Shown here in pieces: positions 1-7,670 of a DNA stretch of 54,027 bases (position 1 is its first letter; every line of letters starts with the position of its first letter). Below the pieces are notes generated by a model. It was not told the origin of the DNA. It did no database searches and saw nothing but the letters and a program-made list of their open reading frames with translations. The DNA lies in the NCBI GenBank assembly GCA_018335015.1, contig JAGXKX010000001.1, positions 1-54,027 of the forward strand, given 5' to 3'. The stretch is from Candidatus Bipolaricaulota bacterium (GTDB taxonomy: Bacteria; Bipolaricaulota; Bipolaricaulia; M55B111). The position numbers were made by a program, and so were the translations under genes.

Positions 1-673
1 CCCTCACCCTGTCAGGAGGTCCTTCGATCAGTTTCTTCCCCTGATCGAATACGATAACTCTCTCGCAGAGCTTGAAGATGGACTCCATGTCGTGGCTAAT
101 TATTAGAAAGGTCTTACCGGCGTCGTAGAGCTCGTGGACGTGATCGTGCAGGTCACCTCTAAGCTCAGGATGCACACCGGCAAACGGTTCGTCCAGAACA
201 ATTATGTCCGGATCCAGCATCAGGACTCTCCCCAGTTCCAGCAATTTCTGTTGACCGCCCGAAAGATTCACGGATAGTTCTTCCTCAAGATGATCAATCA
301 GAAGAAAATCCATGATCTCGTCGGCTTTTCTTTCCACTTCCTTTCTGCTGGTAGCTTTTGACGCGAGGGCGGGTACGAGCAAGTTTTCCAGGACCGTCAA
401 TTGCTCAAACCCTCTCGTGATTTGGAAAGTACGGCCCAGGCCTCTGGCGGCGATCTCGTGAGAGGGCATGCCGGTGATGTCGATATCTCCTAATTTAATC
501 GTCCCACCGGTTGGCGATAATAGCCCCGTAATTACGTTTACGAAGGTCGTCTTGCCGGCTCCGTTTGGGCCAATCAACCCCGCTAGTTCTCCGCCCTTTA
601 CCGTCACCGTTACCCCGTCCAGGGCTTTAACACCGCCGAAATGTTTCTTCAAACCTTCCACGTAGAGGTTAAT
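1..673 (-). CDS. ABC transporter ATP-binding protein, LivG-like (partial, runs off window)
   Basis: About 224 residues are visible on the complement; the C-terminus lies outside the window. It is the cytoplasmic ATPase of a branched-chain amino acid/amide (HAAT family) importer. Walker A is GPNGAGKTT, the signature region LSGGQQKLLELGR, Walker B is followed by DEPFAGVHPE, and the switch histidine is in ISHDM. GVHPE in place of GLNP is typical of LivG-type proteins. It lies about 70 bp downstream of the binding-protein gene and should be part of the same transporter. No ATG or TTG fits the N-terminus. A GGAGG ends 7 nt before an in-frame ATT (673-671) that gives the expected NLYVEGLKKHFGG start; an in-frame GTG at 661-659 lies 19 nt from the Shine-Dalgarno. 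Family call is secure; the start is uncertain. Confidence 0.9.
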   Translation of the reverse strand, partial: MNLYVEGLKKHFGGVKALDGVTVTVKGGELAGLIGPNGAGKTTFVNVITGLLSPTGGTIKLGDIDITGMPSHEIAARGLGRTFQITRGFEQLTVLENLLVPALASKATSRKEVERKADEIMDFLLIDHLEEELSVNLSGGQQKLLELGRVLMLDPDIIVLDEPFAGVHPELRGDLHDHVHELYDAGKTFLIISHDMESIFKLCERVIVFDQGKKLIEGPPDRVR

Positions 674-698
674 TACGATACCTCCAGCTTAAAAGAAA

Positions 699-728
699 GC
701 AGAGGGAGGCGGTAAAACCTCCCTCTGC
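699..728 (-). terminator. Intercistronic hairpin (attenuator) between binding protein and ATPase genes
   Basis: A perfect 11-bp inverted repeat, GCAGAGGGAGG and CCTCCCTCTGC, surrounds an 8-nt loop. Read on the minus strand it is followed by CTTTCTTTT, so it looks like an intrinsic terminator just after the binding-protein stop codon. Partial termination here would make more binding protein than ATPase, a common arrangement in ABC importer operons. Confidence 0.75.
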
Positions 729-742
729 GATAGGGTGAATAA

Positions 743-2023
743 TTATTCCTCCATGTAAGGGGGAACCTCAAATTCACCTTCGGCCCAGTCCTGCGGCCAG
801 ATAACGGTTCCCTCTCCGCCATGATACTGGATAACCGGGTAGATGTAGAAGTCCTTTGCTACCTTTGGGTCAGGAACTGTTTCCGGGGTGTACTTGTACT
901 CCTTCATCAGGATTCCTTCCGTGAAGGACAGGTCCCCGGTCCTTACGAGGTAATGATTGACCTTCTGAATATTCTCCGAATTTACTTCTCCGTAAAGCTG
1001 GTGGGTTTTTCTCAAAATCTTTATCAAATAGTTAGCGCCGTCGTAAGCCAGGCCTGAGGAGGAAGCACTTGGTTCTACGCCCCACTGCTCTTCAAATCTA
1101 TCCCTGAACTGCTTTGCTTCTTCGCTCGCCCACTGTGGAATCTGGTCCAGTACGTAGTCAGAAGCATCGCCAGCGAGATCGTACCATTCACCCATCCAGC
1201 CCAGACCATCAGCTATTACCAGACTTTTAAGCCCCACCTCTCGAGCCTGTTTCACCAAGGCAGCAAAAGAAGCGGGTACGGTCGACGTACCTGCAATTAC
1301 GGAGACTTTTCTGTCCTGCCATTTCTGGAGTAGGGGGTAGAACTTCGTCTTCTGCATCTCGAAGTAATCCTTGGAGACTACATTCCAGCCAGCCTCCTCG
1401 AATTGTTCGGCGATGGAATTACCAAAGCTCCTTCCCCAGTCAGTGTTTTCACCGTAAATTGCCACGTTTTTCGTCTCGGGGTCCCACTTGCCGGCTTCCA
1501 CGGCCTCGGAAAGAGTTGTAACGTAAGCTATGGAGAGTTTTCTGGGGGTGGGCCAGAACTTACCACTGTCGTAATACTGATACTTCTCCGGCTCTTCGTG
1601 GTACTTGTCCAGGATCACCTGGGTTGCGGCTCCGCCGAAGAAATGAGGTATCTGGTACTGCGCCGCCATGTCCATCAAAGCGACGGACACTGAACTGTGC
1701 CAGTTGAAGGTAGTGACGTCTACTCCCTTTCTCGTTACTGCCTGGGTGTAGTTTCTGGTTGCCTTTTCCGGCTGCGATTCCGAGTCCACCTTCACCAGCT
1801 CAACTTCTACATCGCCTATCTTGTTGTTGATCTCGTTAAATGCCATTTGATAGGAATGCCATATTTCACTACCTACCCTGGCATTTGGACCGGTAAATGG
1901 ACCGATTACACCCACCGTAACATTGTCCTGGGCAACAGCGGTATTACTGAAAAGTCCCCCTAGCACGAGAGTTAAAATCAGCAGAAAAATTAAACCGGGG
2001 ATTTTTGGTCTATTCTTAACCAA
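743..2023 (-). CDS. Periplasmic substrate-binding protein of branched-chain amino acid/amide ABC transporter
   Basis: This is a Peripla_BP_6 (LivJ/LivK/AmiC-like) extracytoplasmic ligand-binding protein. A short basic N-terminus is followed by a hydrophobic signal segment ending near TAVAQ, then the family opening VTVGVIGPFTGPNARVG. The track starts at GTG 2032, but that codon abuts the AGGAG. TTG at 2023 lies 8 nt after GGAGG and is the better start, giving about 426 residues. The binding protein is the first gene visible in the operon and is followed by a hairpin and the ATPase; permeases must lie outside the window. Motifs alone do not decide between leucine-type amino acids, short amides and urea as ligand. 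Confidence 0.88.
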   Translation of the reverse strand: MVKNRPKIPGLIFLLILTLVLGGLFSNTAVAQDNVTVGVIGPFTGPNARVGSEIWHSYQMAFNEINNKIGDVEVELVKVDSESQPEKATRNYTQAVTRKGVDVTTFNWHSSVSVALMDMAAQYQIPHFFGGAATQVILDKYHEEPEKYQYYDSGKFWPTPRKLSIAYVTTLSEAVEAGKWDPETKNVAIYGENTDWGRSFGNSIAEQFEEAGWNVVSKDYFEMQKTKFYPLLQKWQDRKVSVIAGTSTVPASFAALVKQAREVGLKSLVIADGLGWMGEWYDLAGDASDYVLDQIPQWASEEAKQFRDRFEEQWGVEPSASSSGLAYDGANYLIKILRKTHQLYGEVNSENIQKVNHYLVRTGDLSFTEGILMKEYKYTPETVPDPKVAKDFYIYPVIQYHGGEGTVIWPQDWAEGEFEVPPYMEE

Positions 2024-2515
2024 GGAGTACACCTCCTGTTTGGTATACTTATCTTCTAACTAGAGAAAAAGTTTCACCTTCAATTTGAACCTTCTCTATC
2101 ACCTCCAACTCTGCTGGACAGGGAAAACGTCCGCTCAGAGTATAATATCGGTCATATATGATTATTATACTTATTTTGACAAATACTTCAAATTAGGTCC
2201 ATCGAGCTCCGCCTCCACGCTTGAACGTTTATATTGTATTACACGAAAAAGGGGTCTCCTCCCCACTTAAAATAGAAAGCTCGTAATCAGCTGGAAGAGA
2301 TGTTTGAAGAACGTTACGGGGGGAACCGAAACCAAAAAGATCGATCAACCTGGTATCTGGCATTGGTGTTGCCAGGGAGGTTACCAAAAGAGCAGCTCTG
2401 CCGAACGGAGGCCGTACAGAGTCAACGGGCCCCAATATCCATTTCAACCCGGTTCGGGAACACCTCATAGAACCTGGTTTACTGATCTATTAAACTTTTT
2501 CTGGAGGTTGAACCC
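2024..2515. other. Divergent intergenic region between the ABC operon and ctpA
   Basis: About 490 bp with no convincing gene. The left half is AT-rich and should carry the minus-strand promoter of the binding protein (a TTGTCA near 2185 on the complement, with TATAAT-like stretches downstream). The right half is GC-richer; one plus frame stays open from about 2300 to the TAA near 2492 without a start codon, ending close to the ctpA ribosome binding site. A small hairpin, CTGGCA/TGCCAG, lies in this half. The ORF-track entries here (2229-2468 minus, 2304-2519 plus) have no usable start signals. Confidence 0.4.
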
Positions 2516-3676
2516 GTGAACACGAATTTTAGAAGCAAATGGGTTTTCCTGATACCGGTTGTCCTGTTGGTTTGCCTTACTTTTCAGGTACCCGGGGAAG
2601 ACAGCCGACCGGAAAATGATGAGCTAAAACCGGTCCGAGAAGTTTACAGACTTATTCTGAACAATTACTACGATCCTGAGTCAATCGATAAGGACGAACT
2701 AATCCAGGGCGCAATAGAAGGTATGCTCGACCGGTTACCAGACGAGTACCACGAGGCTTACACACAAGAGGAATACAAAGAATATCGGAGAAGACAGGAG
2801 GGGAATTACGTGGGAATCGGCATGCAAATCGAAAAATCCGGCGACCGAGTTAGAGTTATTTCCGTGTTTCCCGATACCCCGGCTTCGCGCAATGGGTTAA
2901 CCTCAGGAGACGTGATCCTCGAAGTCGAGGGGAAATCCACCAGGAACTTGTCTTTCACGGAAGTATTCGAGGCTCTCGATGGAGAGGAGGGAACGACTGT
3001 ACGTGTTACGGTCAGGCACTTGAATGATAGTGAAGAAACGATTAACTTAACCAGGACGAATATAGAGATCACCCCCGTGGAACTGAAAATGATTGAGGGA
3101 GACAAGATAGCCCTAATCGACATCAACCTGTTCAACCGACAAACCGCGCGAGAACTTGAACAAGTTTTTAATCAACTAGACAACGAAAACCTTATCGGTT
3201 ACGTACTGGATCTGCGAAATAATTCCGGAGGCTGGCTAAATTCCGCCATTGAAGTCGCCAGCCAGTTCGTGGATAGGGGCTTAATAACAAAAACGGTCGG
3301 ACCTGACGGGACCAGAGAATACGAATCCAGGGGTAATTCCAACCCAAACCTGCCTCTGGTTGTGCTAATAAACGATGGGACGGCAAGCGCTTCCGAACTC
3401 GTTGCGGGAGCTGTTCGGGATCACGGTATGGGGGTCCTGGTCGGACGGCGGAGCTTCGGGAAGGGCCTCGTCCAGACCACTCACACAGTGGGCCGGGGAA
3501 TAAGGGTAAAACTATCTACTTCCGAATACCTAACCCCAGGGGGGACCAGGTTAAACGAAAACGGACTGGCACCTGATATAGAATCGGAGGAACGGAGTGG
3601 AGACCTTACCAGAGCAATAGAATGGATAAGGGAACATCGGGGAGGGATCATGCCCTTAGGAAAGAAGGAAGGCTAA
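2516..3676 (+). CDS. ctpA: S41 family C-terminal processing peptidase (CtpA/tail-specific protease type)
   Basis: A 386-residue secreted or membrane-anchored serine protease. The N-terminus has a signal/anchor segment (WVFLIPVVLLVCLTFQV). A PDZ domain spans about residues 95-175 (NYVGIGMQIEKSGD onwards), followed by the S41 catalytic fold. The Ser/Lys dyad is visible: serine in GTASASE near residue 291 and lysine in SFGKG near residue 315. Translation starts at GTG with GGAGG 8 nt upstream. Family members trim C-termini of secreted or membrane proteins. The next gene encodes an anchored extracytoplasmic protein, which might be functionally linked, but nothing in the sequence shows this. Confidence 0.92.
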   Translation: MNTNFRSKWVFLIPVVLLVCLTFQVPGEDSRPENDELKPVREVYRLILNNYYDPESIDKDELIQGAIEGMLDRLPDEYHEAYTQEEYKEYRRRQEGNYVGIGMQIEKSGDRVRVISVFPDTPASRNGLTSGDVILEVEGKSTRNLSFTEVFEALDGEEGTTVRVTVRHLNDSEETINLTRTNIEITPVELKMIEGDKIALIDINLFNRQTARELEQVFNQLDNENLIGYVLDLRNNSGGWLNSAIEVASQFVDRGLITKTVGPDGTREYESRGNSNPNLPLVVLINDGTASASELVAGAVRDHGMGVLVGRRSFGKGLVQTTHTVGRGIRVKLSTSEYLTPGGTRLNENGLAPDIESEERSGDLTRAIEWIREHRGGIMPLGKKEG

Positions 3677-3782
3677 AAATTTAACCGAGCCACGATGGTA
3701 TACCGGAACCTGGTTTATCCGAAACCATCTTTGCGAAAAAAATTCAGAAAGTTTAGTATGACTATAAAAGGAGGTACGCATC

Positions 3783-4355
3783 ATGGATAATGTGTGGATG
3801 TTATTGATTGTGGCAGGACTGGTGGTAGGGGTTGTACTGGTAAGCGGCACTTTAATGGACACTCAAACTGTTTCCCCGAGGGAGTCGGAAGAGCCGACCG
3901 CGGAAAGTGCACCCGAGGAAAGCCAGAGTACTTACGACCAAGAATCTAAGTCGGACCTGTCAGGTGAAGTGACGACTCTGGACTTTAAGGTAGACATCAC
4001 CAGGGACGGTGAAAGCTATACTCACCGGTTCAGAGTGAGACACCCCGACACAAAAGACGAGGACATCCGAATCGATTCTACCCGGAACGACGGGGCAGAA
4101 ATGACCATCATATTAAAAGGCAGCACGGACGAAGGGTGGGTAAATGATTATTCTTCCAATGAATGGACTTACTTTACGGGAATTGCCTTTACTCAGATGT
4201 GGCAGAACAGGAGCGACCGGTATCTCGCCTATAGAGTCAAGGAATGGCAGGAAATGGAAGGAGAGAAGTTCAAGGTGAAGGGCGAAGACGGAACCGCAAG
4301 GGTCTACGATATTAGGGTCAATCGAGATATGCCGAGTTCGGTGTTTACTCGTTAA
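3783..4355 (+). CDS. Membrane-anchored acidic extracytoplasmic protein of unknown function
   Basis: 190 residues preceded by a textbook AAAGGAGG 8 nt before the ATG. Residues 5-25 form one hydrophobic segment without a lipobox or clear cleavage site, so it is probably an N-terminal anchor. A low-complexity acidic linker rich in E, S and P follows (about 35-60), then a beta-rich domain of about 130 residues with Trp/Tyr-rich stretches. I recognise no family. It lies 106 bp after ctpA on the same strand and may be co-transcribed. The acidic linker is typical of halophile surface proteins. Confidence 0.75.
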   Translation: MDNVWMLLIVAGLVVGVVLVSGTLMDTQTVSPRESEEPTAESAPEESQSTYDQESKSDLSGEVTTLDFKVDITRDGESYTHRFRVRHPDTKDEDIRIDSTRNDGAEMTIILKGSTDEGWVNDYSSNEWTYFTGIAFTQMWQNRSDRYLAYRVKEWQEMEGEKFKVKGEDGTARVYDIRVNRDMPSSVFTR

Positions 4356-4422
4356 TCCTCTTGACTGAGGACTTAAGCCAAAAGCCCGCCTTATGTAGCA
4401 AAACTCGCCAGAAATTTTCATT

Positions 4423-4445
4423 ACCCCCAGGAAGGTCCTGGGGGT
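4423..4445 (+). terminator. Possible terminator hairpin
   Basis: A perfect 10-bp stem ACCCCCAGGA/TCCTGGGGGT with a 3-nt loop lies 68 bp after the stop of the anchored protein. It lacks a good T-run (TCTCAGTTC follows), so it may be a weak terminator or only an RNA-stabilising hairpin. Confidence 0.5.
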
Positions 4446-4637
4446 TCTCAGTTCATAACTTCATATTACCCGATTTTTTCTTACCCACTTATCCCATCCA
4501 GAGCACTCCCAAGTATAGTTAAAGCGTCTTTTGCGCCCTGTTGATATCCCTCCACATTCGGGCACCGAGCTTCTATTACTTTGACTTCTAAATATAATTC
4601 AAACTTGATACCAAATTGAGTTTAATCAGTTTCCTGG

Positions 4638-4651
4638 TTGATTTTGATCAT
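4638..4651 (+). promoter_or_regulatory. Candidate Crp/Fnr-family operator upstream of korC
   Basis: TTGATTTTGATCAT matches the Fnr-type consensus TTGAT-N4-ATCAA at 9 of 10 half-site positions. It lies 77 bp upstream of the korC start. A Crp/Fnr regulator with an Fnr-like recognition helix is encoded at 28076-28708. Confidence 0.4.
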
Positions 4652-4727
4652 GGAACGAGAAATCCGGGACCGCTAGTATATTAAGAAAGAAATCACGAGG
4701 ACAATCCAAGGTTTAGAGGGTGGTAAA

Positions 4728-5288
4728 GTGAGGAAGGAAATAAGATTTGGTGGATTCGGAGGCCAGGGAATAATCTCAGCGGGAAATATAACGGGAAAAG
4801 CAGCGTCGATCTTCGAGGACAAAAACGCGGTATTAATCCAATCTTACGGGCCGGAAGCAAGGGGCGGAGCCTGCAGTGCCGACGTAGTGATAGAAGACGA
4901 AAAGATCGATTACCCACAAATTAAAGTTCCCGAAATTCTGATCCTGATGTCTCAGGAAGCTTACGAGAAATACAGCGGGGAAATTAAGGACGGCGGAATT
5001 ATGTTGCTGGAAAAAGACCTTGTTGAAGAAGTGGAGCAACCCGGGGGAGTAAAACAGTACAAGGTACCCGCGACAAAGATCGCGGAGGACCTGGGACATA
5101 AAATAGTGGCCAACGTGGTCATGCTGGGTGCCCTCGTGGCTATAACGGAAGCTGTGGACAGGGCAAAGATGAAAGAGTCCGTTCTCTCTTCCGTCCCCGA
5201 AGGCACGGAAGACCTTAACGAACGAGCTTTTGAGAGCGGTTACGAGTACGGCTCAAAGCTAATCAAAGAAGAAGTTCCCGGGAGGTAA
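4728..5288 (+). CDS. korC: 2-oxoacid:ferredoxin oxidoreductase gamma subunit (KorC)
   Basis: 186 residues of the catalytic gamma domain of 2-oxoacid:ferredoxin oxidoreductases; it opens with FGGFGGQGI and contains YGPEARGG, both hallmarks. It would pair with the delta, alpha and beta subunits at 14032-16302 to convert 2-oxoglutarate and CoA to succinyl-CoA, CO2 and reduced ferredoxin, or the reverse. GTG start. It is the first gene of a run in which hdrA begins 1 bp after its stop. It is unusual that korC is separated from korDAB by about 8.7 kb of hydrogenase/Hdr/Frd genes. Confidence 0.93.
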   Translation: MRKEIRFGGFGGQGIISAGNITGKAASIFEDKNAVLIQSYGPEARGGACSADVVIEDEKIDYPQIKVPEILILMSQEAYEKYSGEIKDGGIMLLEKDLVEEVEQPGGVKQYKVPATKIAEDLGHKIVANVVMLGALVAITEAVDRAKMKESVLSSVPEGTEDLNERAFESGYEYGSKLIKEEVPGR

Positions 5289-5289
5289 C

Positions 5290-7251
5290 ATGGCTATTAA
5301 GCCAAGAATCGGGGTCTTTATCTGTCACTGCGGAGAGAATATCGCGGGGACGGTTGACGTGTCGGGTCTGGCTGAAGATATCATAGGGTACGACAACGTA
5401 GCGTTTAGTACGGATTACGAATACATGTGTTCCGACCCGGGCCAGAACAAAATAAAGGAGGCAATCGAGGAAGAAAATCTGACCGGAGTCGTCGTCGCGG
5501 CCTGTTCACCTTCGATGCACGAGGAAACTTTTAGGGGGGCTGTTGAGGACGTCGGGTTGAATCGTTACCAGTGCGAGATCGCCAACATAAGAGAACAGTG
5601 TTCCTGGGTTCATGGAGAAGACGGAGATAAGCCAACAGAAAAGGCACTTAAGATAATTAAGGGGGTAGTAGAAAAAGTAAAAAGAAACGTCTCCATGGAG
5701 CCCGTGGAGCGAGAACACGCCGACAAGTGCCTGGTTATCGGAGGGGGAATCGCCGGGATTCAGGCGGCACTTGACGTGGCCGAAGCCGGTAACGAGGTAA
5801 TCCTGGTTGAAAAAGAACCGACGATCGGAGGGCACATGGCACAGCTGTCCGAGACTTTCCCCACGCTGGACTGCTCCCAGTGTATTCTGACTCCTAAAAT
5901 GGTGGAATTAAATCAGCATCCCAATATCGAATTATTGGCTTACAGCGAGGTAAAAGAAATTTCCGGTTACGTGGGAAACTATAGTGCCCAGATAGAGAGA
6001 AAGCCTACCTACGTTGACACCGACGCCTGTAACCTCTGTGGGGATTGCGAGGACGTTTGTCCGGTGGAAGTTACCGACGAATTTAACCAGGGCCTTGACA
6101 CCCGTAAGGCAATAAACATTCCGTTTTCCCAGGCAATTCCATCCTCCTATACGCTGGATACGGATGCATGCCTCGGTCTGAATCCGCTCCGGTGCAGCGA
6201 GTGTGCCGAAGCGTGCGACGCCGACGCGATAGATTTTGACCAGAGTTCCGAGTACGTGGAGGAAGAGTTTGGCGCGGTTATCGTCGCAACCGGTTACGAC
6301 CTGTATCCGAAAGAAGAAATGGGAGAGTACGGCTACGGGAAATACGAAGACGTAGTAGACGGGCTTCAGTTCGAGAGGATGCTTTCCGCGACGGGCCCGA
6401 CTGGCGGTGTGGTCCGCAGGCCTTCGGACGGTAAAATACCGGAAAACGTCGTTTTCATCCAGTGTTCCGGGTCCAGAGATCCGGAAAACCACAATTCTTA
6501 CTGTTCTAAGATTTGCTGCATGTACACTGCGAAGCACGCCAAACTATATAAGGAGACCGTCCCGGACGGTAATGCATACGTATTCTACATAGATATTAGG
6601 GCGGGAGGCAAGGACTACGAGGAGTTCATTCAGGACGTCCAGGAAGAGGACAGAGTCCTTTACCTAAAAGGAAAGGTATCAAAGCTAAAGAGAGTCGACG
6701 AAAAGATGAGGGTATGGGGACTGGACGAGATAGCCGGCGAGCGAGTGGAGATCGATGCAGACCTCGTCGTTCTGGCTCAATCGATCGTTCCGTCCAAGGG
6801 AACTGACGAAACAAGCAAAAAGTTGAACTTGAACCTCGGGGCAAACGGTTTCTTCAAGGAAGCTCACCCAAAATTGAGGCCGGTAGAGAGTCTGACCGGG
6901 GGTGTCTTCTTCGCAGGAACGGGGCAGGGACCAAAAGATATTCCGGATTCCGTATCCCAGGGCAGCGGTGCCGCGGCCAAGGCGATAGACTTACTGTCCA
7001 AACCGACATTATCTCACGATCCTCAAGTAGTCGAAATAGACGAAGATCTCTGTAGCGGTTGTGGATTATGCGTGGGGCAGTGTCCTTACGACGCGCTAGA
7101 AATAAACTCTCGGGGCGTTGCCGAAGTAAACGAGATACTCTGCGAGGGCTGTGGTACCTGCGCCTCCGGATGTCCGACCAATGCGTTAAGTTTAAGGAAT
7201 TTAACAGACGAACAGTTAACGGAAATGATACACGCTCACATCGGTGATTAA
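5290..7251 (+). CDS. hdrA: Heterodisulfide reductase subunit A (HdrA), FAD iron-sulfur protein
   Basis: 653 residues, full length for HdrA, the flavin subunit at which electrons from H2 are split (or merged) between ferredoxin and a second acceptor. The N-terminal domain (IGVFICHCGENIAG) is followed by a Rossmann FAD motif at about 149-175 (VIGGGIAG) and the family motif GGHMAQL...TLDCSQCIL near 180-200. Iron-sulfur motifs are an inserted CNLCGDCEDVCP near 245, a second cysteine group (RCSECAEAC), and two C-terminal ferredoxin motifs, CSGCGLCVGQCP and CEGCGTCASGCP. mvhD begins 2 nt after its stop. The partners here are hdrC/hdrB and, unusually, frdB/frdA. Identity is secure; bifurcating activity is inferred from the family. 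Confidence 0.96.
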   Translation: MAIKPRIGVFICHCGENIAGTVDVSGLAEDIIGYDNVAFSTDYEYMCSDPGQNKIKEAIEEENLTGVVVAACSPSMHEETFRGAVEDVGLNRYQCEIANIREQCSWVHGEDGDKPTEKALKIIKGVVEKVKRNVSMEPVEREHADKCLVIGGGIAGIQAALDVAEAGNEVILVEKEPTIGGHMAQLSETFPTLDCSQCILTPKMVELNQHPNIELLAYSEVKEISGYVGNYSAQIERKPTYVDTDACNLCGDCEDVCPVEVTDEFNQGLDTRKAINIPFSQAIPSSYTLDTDACLGLNPLRCSECAEACDADAIDFDQSSEYVEEEFGAVIVATGYDLYPKEEMGEYGYGKYEDVVDGLQFERMLSATGPTGGVVRRPSDGKIPENVVFIQCSGSRDPENHNSYCSKICCMYTAKHAKLYKETVPDGNAYVFYIDIRAGGKDYEEFIQDVQEEDRVLYLKGKVSKLKRVDEKMRVWGLDEIAGERVEIDADLVVLAQSIVPSKGTDETSKKLNLNLGANGFFKEAHPKLRPVESLTGGVFFAGTGQGPKDIPDSVSQGSGAAAKAIDLLSKPTLSHDPQVVEIDEDLCSGCGLCVGQCPYDALEINSRGVAEVNEILCEGCGTCASGCPTNALSLRNLTDEQLTEMIHAHIGD

Positions 7252-7253
7252 CC

Positions 7254-7670
7254 ATGGAATTTGAACCTAAATTGGTTGGTTTTCTTTGCAAATGGTGTTC
7301 TTCCGCGGGAGCTGACCTCGCCGGGGTAAGCAGAAAGAGCTATCCCCCTAACCTTGTACCGATTACGGTCAATTGTTCGGGTAGAATAGACGTCAACCAC
7401 ATTGTCAGAGCATTAAAGGACGGCGCGGATGGCGTTCTCGTAAGCGGCTGTCACCCCGGAGACTGTCATTACACCAGCGGTAATTACAAAACCTGGAGGC
7501 GAGTAGCTCTGTTAAAACACGTTCTTGAAGATTTTGGGATGAACCCTGATAGGGTCAGGCTGGAATGGGTTTCGGCGACGGAAGGGGAAAAATTTGCCCG
7601 GACCGTCGAGGAATTCACTGACGAAATCAAAGAACTGGGACCGGGGCCGTTTAGCAATGCCAAAGAATAA
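7254..7670 (+). CDS. mvhD: MvhD, [2Fe-2S] protein linking hydrogenase to HdrA
   Basis: 138 residues matching the MvhD/FlpD family, which carries electrons between the [NiFe] hydrogenase (or another donor) and HdrA. Conserved cysteines are visible in FLCKWCSSAGADLAG near the N-terminus and in VSGCHPGDCHYTSGN near residue 65. The short acidic C-terminal tail overlaps the next gene by 14 bp. The ATG lies directly after the hdrA stop, implying translational coupling. Confidence 0.95.
   Translation: MEFEPKLVGFLCKWCSSAGADLAGVSRKSYPPNLVPITVNCSGRIDVNHIVRALKDGADGVLVSGCHPGDCHYTSGNYKTWRRVALLKHVLEDFGMNPDRVRLEWVSATEGEKFARTVEEFTDEIKELGPGPFSNAKE

Larger units (their letters stand above)
4356..4727. other. 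Intergenic region upstream of the kor-hdr-mvh-frd operon
   Basis: 372 bp without a supported gene. It contains a short GC-rich hairpin at 4423-4445 and an Fnr-like palindrome at 4638-4651. The promoter of the following 11.6-kb operon should be here; no -35/-10 pair with correct spacing is convincing by eye. Confidence 0.6.

Noticed and set aside
2229-2468. 79-residue minus-strand ORF upstream of ctpA
   Set aside because: No ribosome binding site, no recognisable family, and it overlaps the region expected to hold divergent promoters.
5932-6537. 201-residue antisense ORF within hdrA and other long shadows (8246-8851 minus, 17038-17628 minus)
   Set aside because: They lie opposite strongly supported genes, have no start signals, and arise from the codon bias of the real frame.
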